From Staphylococcus saprophyticus subsp. saprophyticus ATCC 15305 = NCTC 7292 (GTDB lineage Bacteria > Bacillota > Bacilli > Staphylococcales > Staphylococcaceae): 64,000 nt of DNA. This document shows, piece after piece, positions 35,198 to 44,591 of this stretch; the stretch's first letter is position 1; the number at the start of each line of letters is the position of its first letter. The translations under genes and the position numbers were made by a program. The notes under the pieces are model-generated. The model made no database searches, was not told where the DNA came from, and was given only the letters and a program-made list of their open reading frames with translations. The stretch is from assembly GCF_000010125.1 (NCBI RefSeq), contig NC_007350.1, positions 1 through 64,000 of the forward strand, in the 5' to 3' direction.

Positions 35198-36919
35198 ATG
35201 GATTCTGGTTATCATTTACCACATAATGCAGTTGTAGTAGAAGAATTTGAATTTATGCTGTCACTTTTGGATGTAAGTAAAGAATACTATATTTATGAAG
35301 ATTTAAAAGCTCTCTTTTTTGAAGAGATGGTTAAGAATGGTTTGTTTGAAAAATTCCATGGTAGAATGTATGAAAGGATTAAAAATTCTATAAACATGAA
35401 AGAAATCTACTTTAAAGTATATAATGGAAAAGCAACCTATGATGATATAAAAAAACTATATTATACTGATAGCGAAAAAAAGCCTAGTAAAAATTTCAAT
35501 CAGAATTGGAATGAAATTATACGTGATTACCTTGAATTTATGGCATTTTTAGGAGTGTTACCCACATATTATAAAGGAAAAAATCGGGAAAATGATAAAA
35601 AACATTACATAAGTGATACGTTAATAAAATATAAAAATGGAACTTTATTATTATCAGACATAATATTAGGAATGAAGTTTAGAAATGCTTCTAAAGATTA
35701 TAGTAATTTTGAAATGTATGATATAACTTTACGGCCATTTGTTGTTGCAATAAAAATTTTACAACTTGCAAAGGAACTTGGAGTGTTAGAAGTAGATGGA
35801 GCAGTATTATGTGGGTTAGTAAAATTACAAAATAATGAATCATTGAAAGATATGTCTAATATCGATTTTTCAAATAGAAACAATAATAATTGGACAAAAA
35901 AACAAATCAAAGAATTTGGTAGAGGCTTAACTTTTATGAAACAATGGTTGAATATAGTTTTGGAAATTCCTTTAGTAAATACTAGAAATATAAAATTTGA
36001 TATAACAAATTTTGATATTAATAATTATGATTTTTATCATGAAAGTATTTTCATTGGTGAAACATATAACCATTTGGAGATTACTCCGCAAATTGCAAAT
36101 ATTATAATTTGTCCTGAAAAATGTAATGATGAAGAAGTTTTAAGTATTCTAAAGGATGCAAAATTAATTAATGAAAATAAACAAAATGCACATATAAACT
36201 TCGATACAGATTTACCAAGTCGTGAATTAGTTATTGAGGCAGATAGATTATTTAAATCGAAAAGTAAAATAGAATTTGAACTTGATGAAGTTCAAATTCA
36301 AGAATTTAGTATGAGCAATGAAAACTTTGATATCGGTTTTCAAATTGCAAAATCATCAGACGGTACTGCTTATGAGAATTTTATATATCAGCAATTGTTA
36401 AATACATTTGAGAATTCTAAAGTTAGACAGTTAGGAAGCCAATTTACAGGTCAACGATTATCAGATACAGTTATAGATTGTGTTGTTTATCACCATCAAA
36501 TGAAGAGTAGAATTAAAATAATTGTAGAATGTAAGGCTGGAAAAGCAATAAAAAGTTTTGATGAAAGAAAAGAAATTAACAATGTACAAAATACATTAAA
36601 ATTAGCAAATATTAATGACTATGATGGTGTTTGGTATATTATTACTGATAGCAACCAAATACCAACTCAAACACATGGTGGATATAGAAGCAGTAATAAC
36701 AGTTATTCATTTGAAGAAAAATTACTGACTCTACAATTTGATATTCAAATGAGTACAGGGAAGCCGACAATAGTTACTGCCTTTAGTTATGAAATGTTCA
36801 TGAAATTTTTATCTGACATTAAAGAAATTAATGGTATAATAACTAGTCAGAGTACAAAACATTTTTGGGTCTGGAGCAAGAAATTTGTTAATAAGGCTTA
36901 TATATCTGTGCAAGCGTAA
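35198..36919 (+). CDS. putative type II restriction endonuclease (PD-(D/E)XK)
   Basis: A 573-aa protein I do not recognise by name. The catalytic region is in the last third: GTAYENFIYQQLLNTF, then DTVIDCVVYHH and KIIVECKAGK give the D...E-X-K spacing of PD-(D/E)XK nucleases. The first two thirds look helical, with no clear motif, and could read DNA. GGAGG precedes the ATG. Two DNA methyltransferases follow at once on the same strand. A nuclease with two methyltransferases suggests a type IIS system with an asymmetric site; that is inference. It is the first gene after the attachment site. Confidence 0.7.
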   Translation: MDSGYHLPHNAVVVEEFEFMLSLLDVSKEYYIYEDLKALFFEEMVKNGLFEKFHGRMYERIKNSINMKEIYFKVYNGKATYDDIKKLYYTDSEKKPSKNFNQNWNEIIRDYLEFMAFLGVLPTYYKGKNRENDKKHYISDTLIKYKNGTLLLSDIILGMKFRNASKDYSNFEMYDITLRPFVVAIKILQLAKELGVLEVDGAVLCGLVKLQNNESLKDMSNIDFSNRNNNNWTKKQIKEFGRGLTFMKQWLNIVLEIPLVNTRNIKFDITNFDINNYDFYHESIFIGETYNHLEITPQIANIIICPEKCNDEEVLSILKDAKLINENKQNAHINFDTDLPSRELVIEADRLFKSKSKIEFELDEVQIQEFSMSNENFDIGFQIAKSSDGTAYENFIYQQLLNTFENSKVRQLGSQFTGQRLSDTVIDCVVYHHQMKSRIKIIVECKAGKAIKSFDERKEINNVQNTLKLANINDYDGVWYIITDSNQIPTQTHGGYRSSNNSYSFEEKLLTLQFDIQMSTGKPTIVTAFSYEMFMKFLSDIKEINGIITSQSTKHFWVWSKKFVNKAYISVQA

Positions 36920-36941
36920 GTATAGCAGGAGGAAATAAATA

Positions 36942-37721
36942 GTGGCAAAATTAAATGATTTAACGGGAAAAGAATGGGTTAAAAGCACTAAATCGTGGTT
37001 TACTCTTCAATCTCGACAAAGATATAAAACAATTAAACATCCTGGAAAGTTTCCAGAAGAACTAGCTGAAAAATTTATATTATTTTTCAGTAAGAAGAAT
37101 GAAGTAGTTTTTGATCCTTTTATGGGAGTGGGCTCTACAGCTGTCGCGTCAGAAGAAAATAACAGAGAATTTAAAGGTATTGAATTAGAGAGTTCTTTTA
37201 TAAGTATGGCAAATAGCAGATTAGAAAATAATAATAATATTATTGAAGGTGACAGTCGTTACGCTAAATATTATAAAGATATAGAAGCAGATTTTATAAT
37301 AACTTCACCACCATATTGGAATATGTTAGGTAAGTCCAGAGGTAATTCAAATTCACAGCATAAAGATAGAATACAAAAAAACTTAGATTTAGTGTATTCT
37401 GATTCCAGTAATGATTTAGGTAATATAGATGATTATTCAACATTTATGAAAAATTTACAAAAAGTATTTAAAAATTGTAATAAAGTATTAAAATCAAGAA
37501 AATATATGGTAATAGTAGTGCAAAATTTTAGAGATTCTAATGGTGAATATGTAACTTTTGCTTGGGATAGTGTTAAATATGTTGAGCGTGAGGGTTTTAC
37601 ATTTGTTGGTGAACAAATATGGTGTCAAGATAATAAAAAATTAGGGATATGGGGTTTCCCTAGTACATTTATTTCTAATAATCATCATCATTACTGTTTG
37701 GTTTTTAGAAAAAATGAGTAA
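36942..37721 (+). CDS. DNA methyltransferase 1 of the restriction-modification set
   Basis: A 259-aa N4-cytosine or N6-adenine methyltransferase. The cofactor motif I is FDPFMGVGSTAVASEE near residue 49 and the catalytic motif IV is TSPPYWNMLGK near 120, so the order is I before IV. The Ser-Pro-Pro-Tyr form is common in N4-cytosine enzymes. A GTG start at 36942 follows GGAGG. It overlaps the second methyltransferase by eight bases, so the two are coupled. Confidence 0.82.
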   Translation: MAKLNDLTGKEWVKSTKSWFTLQSRQRYKTIKHPGKFPEELAEKFILFFSKKNEVVFDPFMGVGSTAVASEENNREFKGIELESSFISMANSRLENNNNIIEGDSRYAKYYKDIEADFIITSPPYWNMLGKSRGNSNSQHKDRIQKNLDLVYSDSSNDLGNIDDYSTFMKNLQKVFKNCNKVLKSRKYMVIVVQNFRDSNGEYVTFAWDSVKYVEREGFTFVGEQIWCQDNKKLGIWGFPSTFISNNHHHYCLVFRKNE

Positions 37722-38757
37722 CATTTATAGTTATCATGCAAAATTTCATGAATCAATCCCAAATGAATATATTAATAAATATTCTCAAGAATTTGAAACG
37801 ATTTTAGATCCGTTTTGTGGGTCTGGAACGACCCTAAAAGAATCTTTAAAACTTGGAAGAAACGCAATCGGGATAGATGTAAGCCCTATTGCAATACTTA
37901 GTAGTAAAGTTAATACTAATTTTTACGATAAAAATAAACTTAAAAGAGTTTATGATTATATTTTAAAACAATTTAATTCAAACATATCTATTAATGTTAT
38001 TAAATTTCCTGATTATGAAAGGTGGTATACAGAAGAAAACCACCTGCAGTTAAGCAAATTGAAAAATATTATTGATAATATTGAAGAAAATTCGTATAGA
38101 GAATTTTTCTTACTTTGCTTTTTATCTATATCTAATAAAGTTTCAAACAGGAGAAAAACATGGAACATTGGATATCTAGCTGATAATGTGTTACCAGATT
38201 TAGATAGTAAATTTGTAGCTATAGATAGTTTTAAGCAAAAAGTAAGTAAAGAGATAGAAAATATTGATTTCGAAGAATTATATAAATTAGGAAATCGTAG
38301 CATACACATCGAAAAAAAAGATATTAACACAGCTAAACTAGATTGCAAAGTAGATATGGTTATGACGTCTCCACCATATCCATTTGCTGTAGATTTTATA
38401 AGATATCATAGATTATCTATGTACTGGCTCCAAGAAAATATTGAGCAATTAACGAGACAAGAAATAGGAGCAAGAAATAAAAGAAATAAAAAAGGAAATC
38501 TATCTTTGTTTTTTAATGAAATAGAAAAGTCTTTTATAAATATTATGAGAGTCGTTAGAACTGATGGGTATTGGGCGATGACTATAGCAGATACTACACG
38601 TAACAAAGTAAAAATACCTTTTATAGACTGGACTATAAATTTATTTTATGAACATGGTTGGATACTTGTTGAAGATAGAATAAGAGAATTACAGCAACAA
38701 ACTATGGCTCAGAAAAGAATACCTGAAGAACATATTCTAGTTTTCAAAAAAATTTAA
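37714..38757 (+). CDS. DNA methyltransferase 2 of the restriction-modification set
   Basis: A 347-aa methyltransferase of the same general kind as the preceding gene. Motif I is LDPFCGSGTTLKESLKLG near residue 31 and motif IV is TSPPYPFAVDFIRYH near 216. The long stretch between them (about 180 residues) is probably where the target is read. It overlaps the first methyltransferase by eight bases and has no room for an independent promoter. A perfect 16-base inverted repeat follows the stop. Confidence 0.82.
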   Translation: MSNIYSYHAKFHESIPNEYINKYSQEFETILDPFCGSGTTLKESLKLGRNAIGIDVSPIAILSSKVNTNFYDKNKLKRVYDYILKQFNSNISINVIKFPDYERWYTEENHLQLSKLKNIIDNIEENSYREFFLLCFLSISNKVSNRRKTWNIGYLADNVLPDLDSKFVAIDSFKQKVSKEIENIDFEELYKLGNRSIHIEKKDINTAKLDCKVDMVMTSPPYPFAVDFIRYHRLSMYWLQENIEQLTRQEIGARNKRNKKGNLSLFFNEIEKSFINIMRVVRTDGYWAMTIADTTRNKVKIPFIDWTINLFYEHGWILVEDRIRELQQQTMAQKRIPEEHILVFKKI

Positions 38758-38778
38758 AATAATAAAAATTTTATTACT

Positions 38779-38814
38779 GTATAGCAACTCTACTTATAAG
38801 TAGAGTTGCTATAC
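38779..38814. terminator. strong hairpin between methyltransferase 2 and the rep remnant
   Basis: GTATAGCAACTCTACT pairs perfectly with AGTAGAGTTGCTATAC over four bases. It lies between converging genes. T-runs are poor on both sides, so termination strength is uncertain. Confidence 0.6.
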
Positions 38815-38842
38815 TAATATAATTAGCTCATTCGTAAAGTCA

Positions 38843-39557
38843 CTAATGGCTAATATAATTAGTGCAACTATTTTTAACCTTTATAAAATTAAATTTGATT
38901 TCAGTAACTCGCTGTGGCATTTCTAATACTTTCTTGTACTCAAAGTATTGATAAAACTGATTTAATTCCTCTTTAATCATACGGAGGACGGGTTTGTCTA
39001 TATCTTTCATGTGAGGATACTTTGAATTAATATCTAGAAATTCTCTAAACGCTTCTATACTAAATGTATAAGTACTTTCATCTTGATATTCTGTAAATAA
39101 GCGATATAAATGTTTAGAATATATTGATTTTAAGTTAGTGAAATCAGACATTGAAAAACAAATACTATTCTCATCAAAGTTATTTAAAAGGTATACGAAA
39201 TCTGGATTTAAGGTTATAGATAACTTTTTACCTTCAAAATCAATCATAGTTTTATCATCATTAAACATACTTAACTGCTTACTTTCAAATTCACTATAAA
39301 CACTGAAATTTAATGATTTTTGCCTTTTTAATAGTATTTGTAAAGTCCGGTTCAAAACGCTTTTTATTACGACTTGTATAATTAGCTATTTTCTTTATTT
39401 CACTAATTTCTAATATCATACGCTCGGATCCGCAATGTTTTAACAAGCTACATATAGCAAAAAATAAATTAAGTTCTACTGCTTTAAAATTTTTGAAAAC
39501 TACATCATTTAAATCTGTATGATATTGAACAACTGCATTTTGATTAGTTAATGTCAT
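38843..39557 (-). pseudogene. frameshifted Rep_3-type plasmid replication initiator
   Basis: Two overlapping reverse frames together make one protein. The first (39557 to 39294) carries the N-terminal part, with VQYHTDLNDVVFKNFKAVELNLFFAI-like sequence. The second (to 38843) carries the rest, with SLNFSVYSEFE, FTNLKSIYSKHLYRLF and the block around MKDIDKPVLRMIKEEL. This matches initiators of the Rep_3 family found on staphylococcal theta plasmids. The frame breaks near 39,310 in an A-rich stretch. It suggests a plasmid once integrated into the cassette. Confidence 0.75.
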
Positions 39558-39675
39558 ATATATAACTCCCGTTCAATACATTTTTTAAATAAAAACATGT
39601 ATCTTTTAATCATATTATAGACTAAAAGATACACTTATATAAGTTCAATATTTACACTATTAATAAATATACATT

Positions 39676-40182
39676 CTAGTTTAATATCCATTTTTGGCGT
39701 GCTTTAGGGTTAAGTGGATGCATGATTTCATTTGTTGCTGGATTAATAAGTTTCTTTATTTTTTTCTTATGTGGTTTCAACATTTCTAATACTTCATTAA
39801 CACGTGCTTCAACAACGGGCTTTTTAGCGTAAGCACCCCATGCTAATATCACTTCATCTGATTCTTTCACTGCTTTCATAATTTGAATATTTGTATGATT
39901 ATCATAAGCATTTTCTTCTAAATGTTTGAGATTGATAGGTGTTGTAATATTAGAGTATAGATTCACAAAATAGATGGACCCAAATGCATCCATTTCTGAA
40001 ACTTTGTTCATAATGAGTTGGGTTGTTAGGTCAATATTGAGAATGCCATCATAGTGCGGATACATCGTGATGATTGTAAGTGTTTGTTTTTCACTGTCCC
40101 ATGTCTTTGTTAGTAAGTAGCGGTGAGTTCTCTTTTCGTCAAAAATTGCAGTAGTGACAAGTGTATTTGTGATATTTTCCAT
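39676..40182 (-). CDS. DUF1643 family protein, copy 1
   Basis: A 168-aa protein found in nearly all ccr complexes; function unknown. The DUF1643 pattern is HRYLLTKTWDSEK near the N-terminus, LTTQLIMNKVSEMDAFGSI, and WGAYAKKPVVEARVNEVLEML. I chose ATG 40182 because AAGGAG precedes it and the length then equals copy 2 (168 aa at 59517). It is the last gene of the ccrAB-linked SAUGI module, overlapping nothing downstream. Confidence 0.88.
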   Translation of the reverse strand: MENITNTLVTTAIFDEKRTHRYLLTKTWDSEKQTLTIITMYPHYDGILNIDLTTQLIMNKVSEMDAFGSIYFVNLYSNITTPINLKHLEENAYDNHTNIQIMKAVKESDEVILAWGAYAKKPVVEARVNEVLEMLKPHKKKIKKLINPATNEIMHPLNPKARQKWILN

Positions 40183-40195
40183 TGATTTTATCTCC

Positions 40196-40507
40196 TTAAT
40201 ATTCATTTGGTAATAACATAATGTAATAAGAAAGGTCTACATCATCTTCACGGATAATGTAGACCTTATTGATATTGATAGGTTGATTGATATTTGCCTT
40301 TTGAGTTTTCACATACGCTGGTCGTTCTTGTTTGTGTTTGATATATAATTGATTGCGATGTGTATTGAACTGGAATATATGAAAATAATCTACTAAGGTA
40401 TTATCTTTGGTTTGTTCTTGTTCTCGCTCAGATACGAGTTGCCATAATTGGTGTTGTAAGATATTAGGTAAGTTGTTGGCGATACCCCGGGTGATATATC
40501 TATTCAT
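40196..40507 (-). CDS. DUF960 family protein, copy 1
   Basis: A 103-aa conserved SCC protein of unknown function. It starts MNRYITRGIANNLP and ends VDLSYYIMLLPNEY. Copy 2 at 59190 is clearly homologous with most of the C-terminal half identical. Its start overlaps the 33-aa peptide gene by eight bases, so it is translated by coupling. Confidence 0.88.
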   Translation of the reverse strand: MNRYITRGIANNLPNILQHQLWQLVSEREQEQTKDNTLVDYFHIFQFNTHRNQLYIKHKQERPAYVKTQKANINQPININKVYIIREDDVDLSYYIMLLPNEY

Positions 40508-40601
40508 AAGAGACTTCCTTTCGTTCTGACTCTTTCATCCAAATGATGATTTCACTTAGTATTGTAATGACTAATTGTGTAATTTTGATGTATTTATGCA
40601 T
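40500..40601 (-). CDS. 33-aa SCC small peptide, copy 1
   Basis: An open frame ATG 40601 to TAG 40500 encodes a 33-aa peptide starting MHKYIKITQLVITILSE and ending ERKEVSYE. A GGAGG lies just before it. It has a hydrophobic middle with charged ends. The copy at 59096 differs by one residue (Ile to Val) although several codons differ at synonymous positions, so the peptide is under selection. It could be a small membrane peptide; function unknown. Confidence 0.75.
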   Translation of the reverse strand: MHKYIKITQLVITILSEIIIWMKESERKEVSYE

Positions 40602-40602
40602 A

Positions 40603-40941
40603 TTATTGTCCTCCTGTTAGTAAGTATCGTTGATCCAAAAGAGGCATGATAGTGTTGTGTAGGTATAAGAAATCCATATCGTGATTTTCGTCGATATAAC
40701 CGATGGCTATGAGTTGTTTCTGATAGTATAGAATGAAAGGATAGATATTACTTTCGTGAAGTGTGTCAGAGTAGTAGGTATTAGTCTGAAGTATTTTATT
40801 ACTGAGTGGGCCAAGTCTTACATATTGATTGGGTAAGATATCATCAGCGATTTCCTCGATAGATTCGCAGTGCCACACTTCGTCCTTTGGCAGATTGAAT
40901 AAGTTGGTTATATAGTGCTTGAGTTGTTGTTCTAGTGTCAT
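40603..40941 (-). CDS. uracil-DNA glycosylase inhibitor SAUGI (DUF950), copy 1
   Basis: A 112-aa acidic protein nearly identical to S. aureus SAUGI, a DNA mimic that binds and inhibits uracil-DNA glycosylase. It shows MTLEQQLKHYITNLFNLP, CESIEEIADDILPNQYVRLG and the end LLDQRYLLTGGQ. Copy 2 (58756) is about 92% identical. GGAGG precedes the ATG. Shielding replicating cassette DNA from base excision is a plausible reason it travels with ccr genes; that is inference. Confidence 0.93.
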   Translation of the reverse strand: MTLEQQLKHYITNLFNLPKDEVWHCESIEEIADDILPNQYVRLGPLSNKILQTNTYYSDTLHESNIYPFILYYQKQLIAIGYIDENHDMDFLYLHNTIMPLLDQRYLLTGGQ

Positions 40942-41415
40942 TGTTATGACCTCCTAATGTATTGGATTGACGTATGCATGTGATACATCATTTTGATAAT
41001 ATAAGTTTGAAATACCATTTGTTTCGCCTAGAAATCCCACTGAAATACAGAAAAGATCCCAATCGAAAGTCGTGATAATTGTTGATATGACAAGGAAATC
41101 CCGTTATCCCGCTCATTTCTCGGGAAATATAGCTATATATTTATATATCATTTGGATTAATAGGTGTGGTTATGATTTACTTTTTTCTTTTTATATTATT
41201 TATTTATAAATAATAATGGGATTTTGGGATTACGCTTGCGTAATCCTTCTCTTACATGAAGTTAGCCAATCCCGTTACTATCCCACTTATATTTTGTTTT
41301 GGGATGTTCTTTCGTCATATCAATATAAGCTTCACATTGAGCCATGATTTGTTAGCGTGTTGAATATATTTGTTAGATGAGTGTTATTGAATGACGAAAG
41401 GACAGTACATTTGTA
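40942..41415. other. 474-base gap between ccrB and SAUGI with GGGAT repeats
   Basis: No gene is supported. The stretch has several copies of AATCCC or its complement, including AATCCCGTTATCCCGCT near 41098 and AATCCCGTTACTATCCC near 41266. A perfect inverted repeat GGATTACGC-TT-GCGTAATCC lies at 41227-41246. The middle (41125-41215) is very AT-rich. The SAUGI-module promoter must lie here; an origin or regulator site is possible. Confidence 0.5.
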
Positions 41416-43044
41416 TTAGATTTGAAGAAAGAGTGTTTGAGGCAAAAATAAAGACGAAGTGCTGAGGAGCACTTCGTCGAGTGGGGTATCATTGAAAAGT
41501 TGTTTAATAATTTCATTATTGAGTTTGAGTGTAACGTAGAACTGTTTTTTATGATTACCGTCTTTACGAATATCGATACGATCAATGACCGTAAGGTATA
41601 ATGCTTTGAGTTGTACTTTATCCATTGATTCTACGTTTTGAAATATTTGTTGTAATAGGGCAGCGATTTGTTTCGTATCATAAGATGGTTTCTCTTGATT
41701 TTGTTGTTGCTTAAGTTGATTGATTTGAGTTGTGATGTCATTGAGTTGTTTTTCATACTGATGAATCGTATTTTTAAGCACAGATGTTAAGTCTGGATTA
41801 TCTTCAAGCGTTTTTATCAAGTTATCTAATTTGATTTGGACCTCATCATATTGTTGTTGCTTATATGCGATATCATGATTGAGTGCAGCCATATCAATTT
41901 GATGTTCTTGATTGACACGCTCAACGACTTGCTTGATAACCTTGTCGCTTTTAACAATTTCGAGTATTTGATCCATAACATATTTTTCAATTACATCGGC
42001 TCTGACACTATTCGCAGAACATACTTTTGACCCTTTATTACGAAAGTTACTACACGAATAGTAGCGAATGCGTTTTTTAGTACCATCTTTAAGTGTATTA
42101 ACTGTTGTGCTCGCAGACATTGAAGCAGAACATTGGGGACACGAAATTAATCCAGTTAAAATATTGGTTCCTTTACCATGAACTTGTGGTTTTTCACTTA
42201 CTTGTTTTTTACGTGCTTGGACTTTATCCCATAAGTCTTTGCCAATAATAGGGGCGTGCTTACCTTCAGCGATTACTGGCTTATCATTCAAGCCTTTACG
42301 ACGTTTATCATTCCAATCTTTGTATTTAGCGAATTGAATTTTACCAATATAGAATGGGTTTGAGAGAATATAAGTAACAGCTGAAATACTAAATGGATTA
42401 CCTTTCTTAGTGACATAACCTTTATGATTGAGTGCGTTGGCAATTTTACGATAACCATGACCTTTGGCGTAAGATTCAAAAATATATTTCACAATATTAG
42501 CTTCATGCTGATTAATCATCAAATCTTTTTTATTATCTGGTATGTTATTATATCCTAAAGGAAGATTACCTTGGTAATAGCCTTCTAAGGCTCTTTGATG
42601 TTGTCCGGTGTAAATATTCTCTAAAATGGTATTTCTTTCAAATTCGGAAAAACTTGCAAGTATTTGTAACATGAGTTTACCAGAAGAAGTGTTGACTTCC
42701 ATACGCTCAGACAAACTGAAAAATTCGACATTTTGTTTATGCAAATCTTCGACAATTTTGAGTAAGTCTGATGTATTACGTGCGAGTCGATTTGTTTTAT
42801 ACACCATAACACAATCAATATGACCTTTATTCGCATCATGTAACATACGTTGAAGTGCAGGGCGGTTCATAGACTTTCCTGAAATACCACGATCAGCGTA
42901 TATATCTTTGACTTCGAAATGATGGAAGTTACAATATTCTTTGATTTGATTGATTTGACCGTCGATACTATAACCCTCTGCACTTTGCATTTCTGTTGAT
43001 ACGCGGACATAGATACCGACACGTTTTTGTTTGAGTTGTTGCAT
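41416..43044 (-). CDS. ccrB: cassette chromosome recombinase B
   Basis: Large serine recombinase that with CcrA excises and inserts the cassette at rlmH. The protein has 542 aa. The nucleophile is Ser16 in YVRVSTEMQSAEGYS. The resolvase domain spans ~8-155, followed by the recombinase domain with GYRKIANALNHKGY near 200. The zinc motif has CPQC near 312 and a paired CSNF.NKG.KVC. A coiled coil follows at ~370-460. It lies 20 bases after ccrA. An intrinsic terminator lies inside its last ~21 codons. Allotype needs alignment. Confidence 0.96.
   Translation of the reverse strand: MQQLKQKRVGIYVRVSTEMQSAEGYSIDGQINQIKEYCNFHHFEVKDIYADRGISGKSMNRPALQRMLHDANKGHIDCVMVYKTNRLARNTSDLLKIVEDLHKQNVEFFSLSERMEVNTSSGKLMLQILASFSEFERNTILENIYTGQHQRALEGYYQGNLPLGYNNIPDNKKDLMINQHEANIVKYIFESYAKGHGYRKIANALNHKGYVTKKGNPFSISAVTYILSNPFYIGKIQFAKYKDWNDKRRKGLNDKPVIAEGKHAPIIGKDLWDKVQARKKQVSEKPQVHGKGTNILTGLISCPQCSASMSASTTVNTLKDGTKKRIRYYSCSNFRNKGSKVCSANSVRADVIEKYVMDQILEIVKSDKVIKQVVERVNQEHQIDMAALNHDIAYKQQQYDEVQIKLDNLIKTLEDNPDLTSVLKNTIHQYEKQLNDITTQINQLKQQQNQEKPSYDTKQIAALLQQIFQNVESMDKVQLKALYLTVIDRIDIRKDGNHKKQFYVTLKLNNEIIKQLFNDTPLDEVLLSTSSLFLPQTLFLQI
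41443..41478 (-). terminator. intrinsic terminator inside the ccrB coding end
   Basis: On the minus strand GACGAAGTGCT pairs with AGCACTTCGTC over CCTC (41478 down to 41453), followed by TTTATTTTT (41452-41444). The ccrB stop codon is at 41418-41416, about 25 bases further on. Confidence 0.8.
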
Positions 43045-43064
43045 GATTTTTTCATCCTTTCTGA

Positions 43065-44414
43065 TTAAGCAATCGTTGATTGCGTCGTTTGATTGACGAT
43101 GTTTAAGGGTTCATTTTTGAAATAGATACCCGTAAGTGTTTTATTTTTGTTAATATGAATTTCATCAATGTAAGGGTACAACATGTTTAACGTGAAACGT
43201 TGTTGAATGATATTTTGAAAAGCCTTTTGAATTTGATACGCATTGATTGATAATATAGGTTTTGAATGTTGTCGCGATGATTGTGTTTGTTTTCTGAAAG
43301 ATTCTGCATCAATTTTACCTTGTGCTAATTTTTCTATCAGTTGTTCTTGCGTGAGTGTATTTTTAGCTTCTATGTCTTTTTGTTTTTTGAGTCGTTGTTG
43401 AATTGTATGGTTGATTTTTGAATAGAGCTGTTGATTTTGAAAGAAGTCCTGACAAGTCGCTAAAACACTTGTTTCTAATTCTTGTGCGTTGATTCCTTTA
43501 AATTCACAAACAAAGCGAGCGTTATTCATATTTTGCGGACAGACATAGTAACGCAATGAATGATCTGGTTTTCGGACAGTCATGTTTGTGAGTGTCGAAT
43601 GACAATAGGGACATTTGATTTTTTGTTTGAGTTGATTTTCTGACGGCTTACGTTTTACTTGTTTCTGAGTTCGGGTAACTTGAGCTTCTTCGTATATCGT
43701 TGTACTGACAATAGCTGGGAACATGTTTTCATATTGTCCGTATTGATTGATAACACGGCCACAGTAATTAGGGTTAAGGATAATATTACGCACTTGATAG
43801 GGCTTGCGATTAATGAATTTATTATCAGCTTCTAAGTATTGCGCAATTTTTTTATAACCATAACCTTGAAGGTAATAATTGAACACAGCTTTTACTGTTG
43901 GTGATTTTACTGTGTCTATCGTGAAAGTACCGTTATGATAGTGATAACCAAAGGGTGCATGAGTCGTAATCAGTTTACCTTGTTTTGCTTTTTCTCGAAG
44001 GCCATTTTTGACTTGTTCACCAATATTATCTGATTCGAGTTCAGCCAAACTGATGAAAATATTGAGCTTCAACCGATCGAAAGCTTTATTCATGTCGAAG
44101 TAGCCATCACGAACACTTAAGATATGAACATGATACGTTTGACACAATTTCATGAGTTTTAATGCATTTTTTAGGTTACGATGAAGTCTATTCAGACGAT
44201 AGCAACATAATACGTCACATTGTCCCTGTTGAATCAGTTCAGTAATTTGTTGATAACCATTCCGCTTATCAGTACGTCCTGATTGTTTATCGCTATAAAA
44301 GGTAATGTGTTGAATATTATGTTTTTCGGCTAATACCTTGATGGTTTGTTTTTGTGCTGCTAAGGATTGTTGCTTTGTAGTGCTCTGTCGTAAGTAACCC
44401 ATTGCTTGTTTCAT
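43065..44414 (-). CDS. ccrA: cassette chromosome recombinase A
   Basis: Large serine recombinase and partner of CcrB. The ATG at 44414 has GGAGG upstream and gives 449 aa, the usual CcrA length. The nucleophile is Ser11 in MGYLRQSTTKQQS, the resolvase core has CCYRLNRLHRNLKNALKLM, and the recombinase domain has GYGYKKIAQYLEADN. A zinc ribbon CPYC...C lies near 275-305. ccrB follows after 20 bases. The upstream region holds an inverted repeat and a micro-ORF. Confidence 0.96.
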   Translation of the reverse strand: MKQAMGYLRQSTTKQQSLAAQKQTIKVLAEKHNIQHITFYSDKQSGRTDKRNGYQQITELIQQGQCDVLCCYRLNRLHRNLKNALKLMKLCQTYHVHILSVRDGYFDMNKAFDRLKLNIFISLAELESDNIGEQVKNGLREKAKQGKLITTHAPFGYHYHNGTFTIDTVKSPTVKAVFNYYLQGYGYKKIAQYLEADNKFINRKPYQVRNIILNPNYCGRVINQYGQYENMFPAIVSTTIYEEAQVTRTQKQVKRKPSENQLKQKIKCPYCHSTLTNMTVRKPDHSLRYYVCPQNMNNARFVCEFKGINAQELETSVLATCQDFFQNQQLYSKINHTIQQRLKKQKDIEAKNTLTQEQLIEKLAQGKIDAESFRKQTQSSRQHSKPILSINAYQIQKAFQNIIQQRFTLNMLYPYIDEIHINKNKTLTGIYFKNEPLNIVNQTTQSTIA

Positions 44415-44469
44415 CGTGTTTCCTCCTTCCAAAGTGATAATATATATTTATGAACGAATTGATAGATGA

Positions 44470-44494
44470 GCCCAACACCTGCCTGGTGTTGGGC
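44470..44494 (-). repeat. inverted repeat with TCAT flank upstream of ccrA
   Basis: On the minus strand GCCCAACACC and GGTGTTGGGC are perfect 10-base arms around five bases, preceded by TAAC and followed by TCAT. It lies 7 bases after the micro-ORF stop. No U-run follows. It shares flanks, but not stem sequence, with repeats at 44876-44902 and 56830-56855. Confidence 0.7.
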
Positions 44495-44501
44495 GTTATT
44501 A

Positions 44502-44567
44502 TTAGTCATCAGCATGATTAATTTCTTCAATCACTAAATCAGCGAGTAATGTGATTAATTCGTCCAT
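44502..44567 (-). CDS. 21-aa acidic micro-ORF before ccrA
   Basis: ATG 44567 to TAA 44502 encodes a 21-aa acidic peptide starting MDELITLLADLVIEE. GGAGG sits nine bases upstream, which is the main reason to accept so short a gene. An analogous 25-aa micro-ORF occupies the same place before ccrC (56743). Function unknown. Confidence 0.5.
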   Translation of the reverse strand: MDELITLLADLVIEEINHADD

Positions 44568-44591
44568 ATGGTTCAACCTCCAAATATCAAA

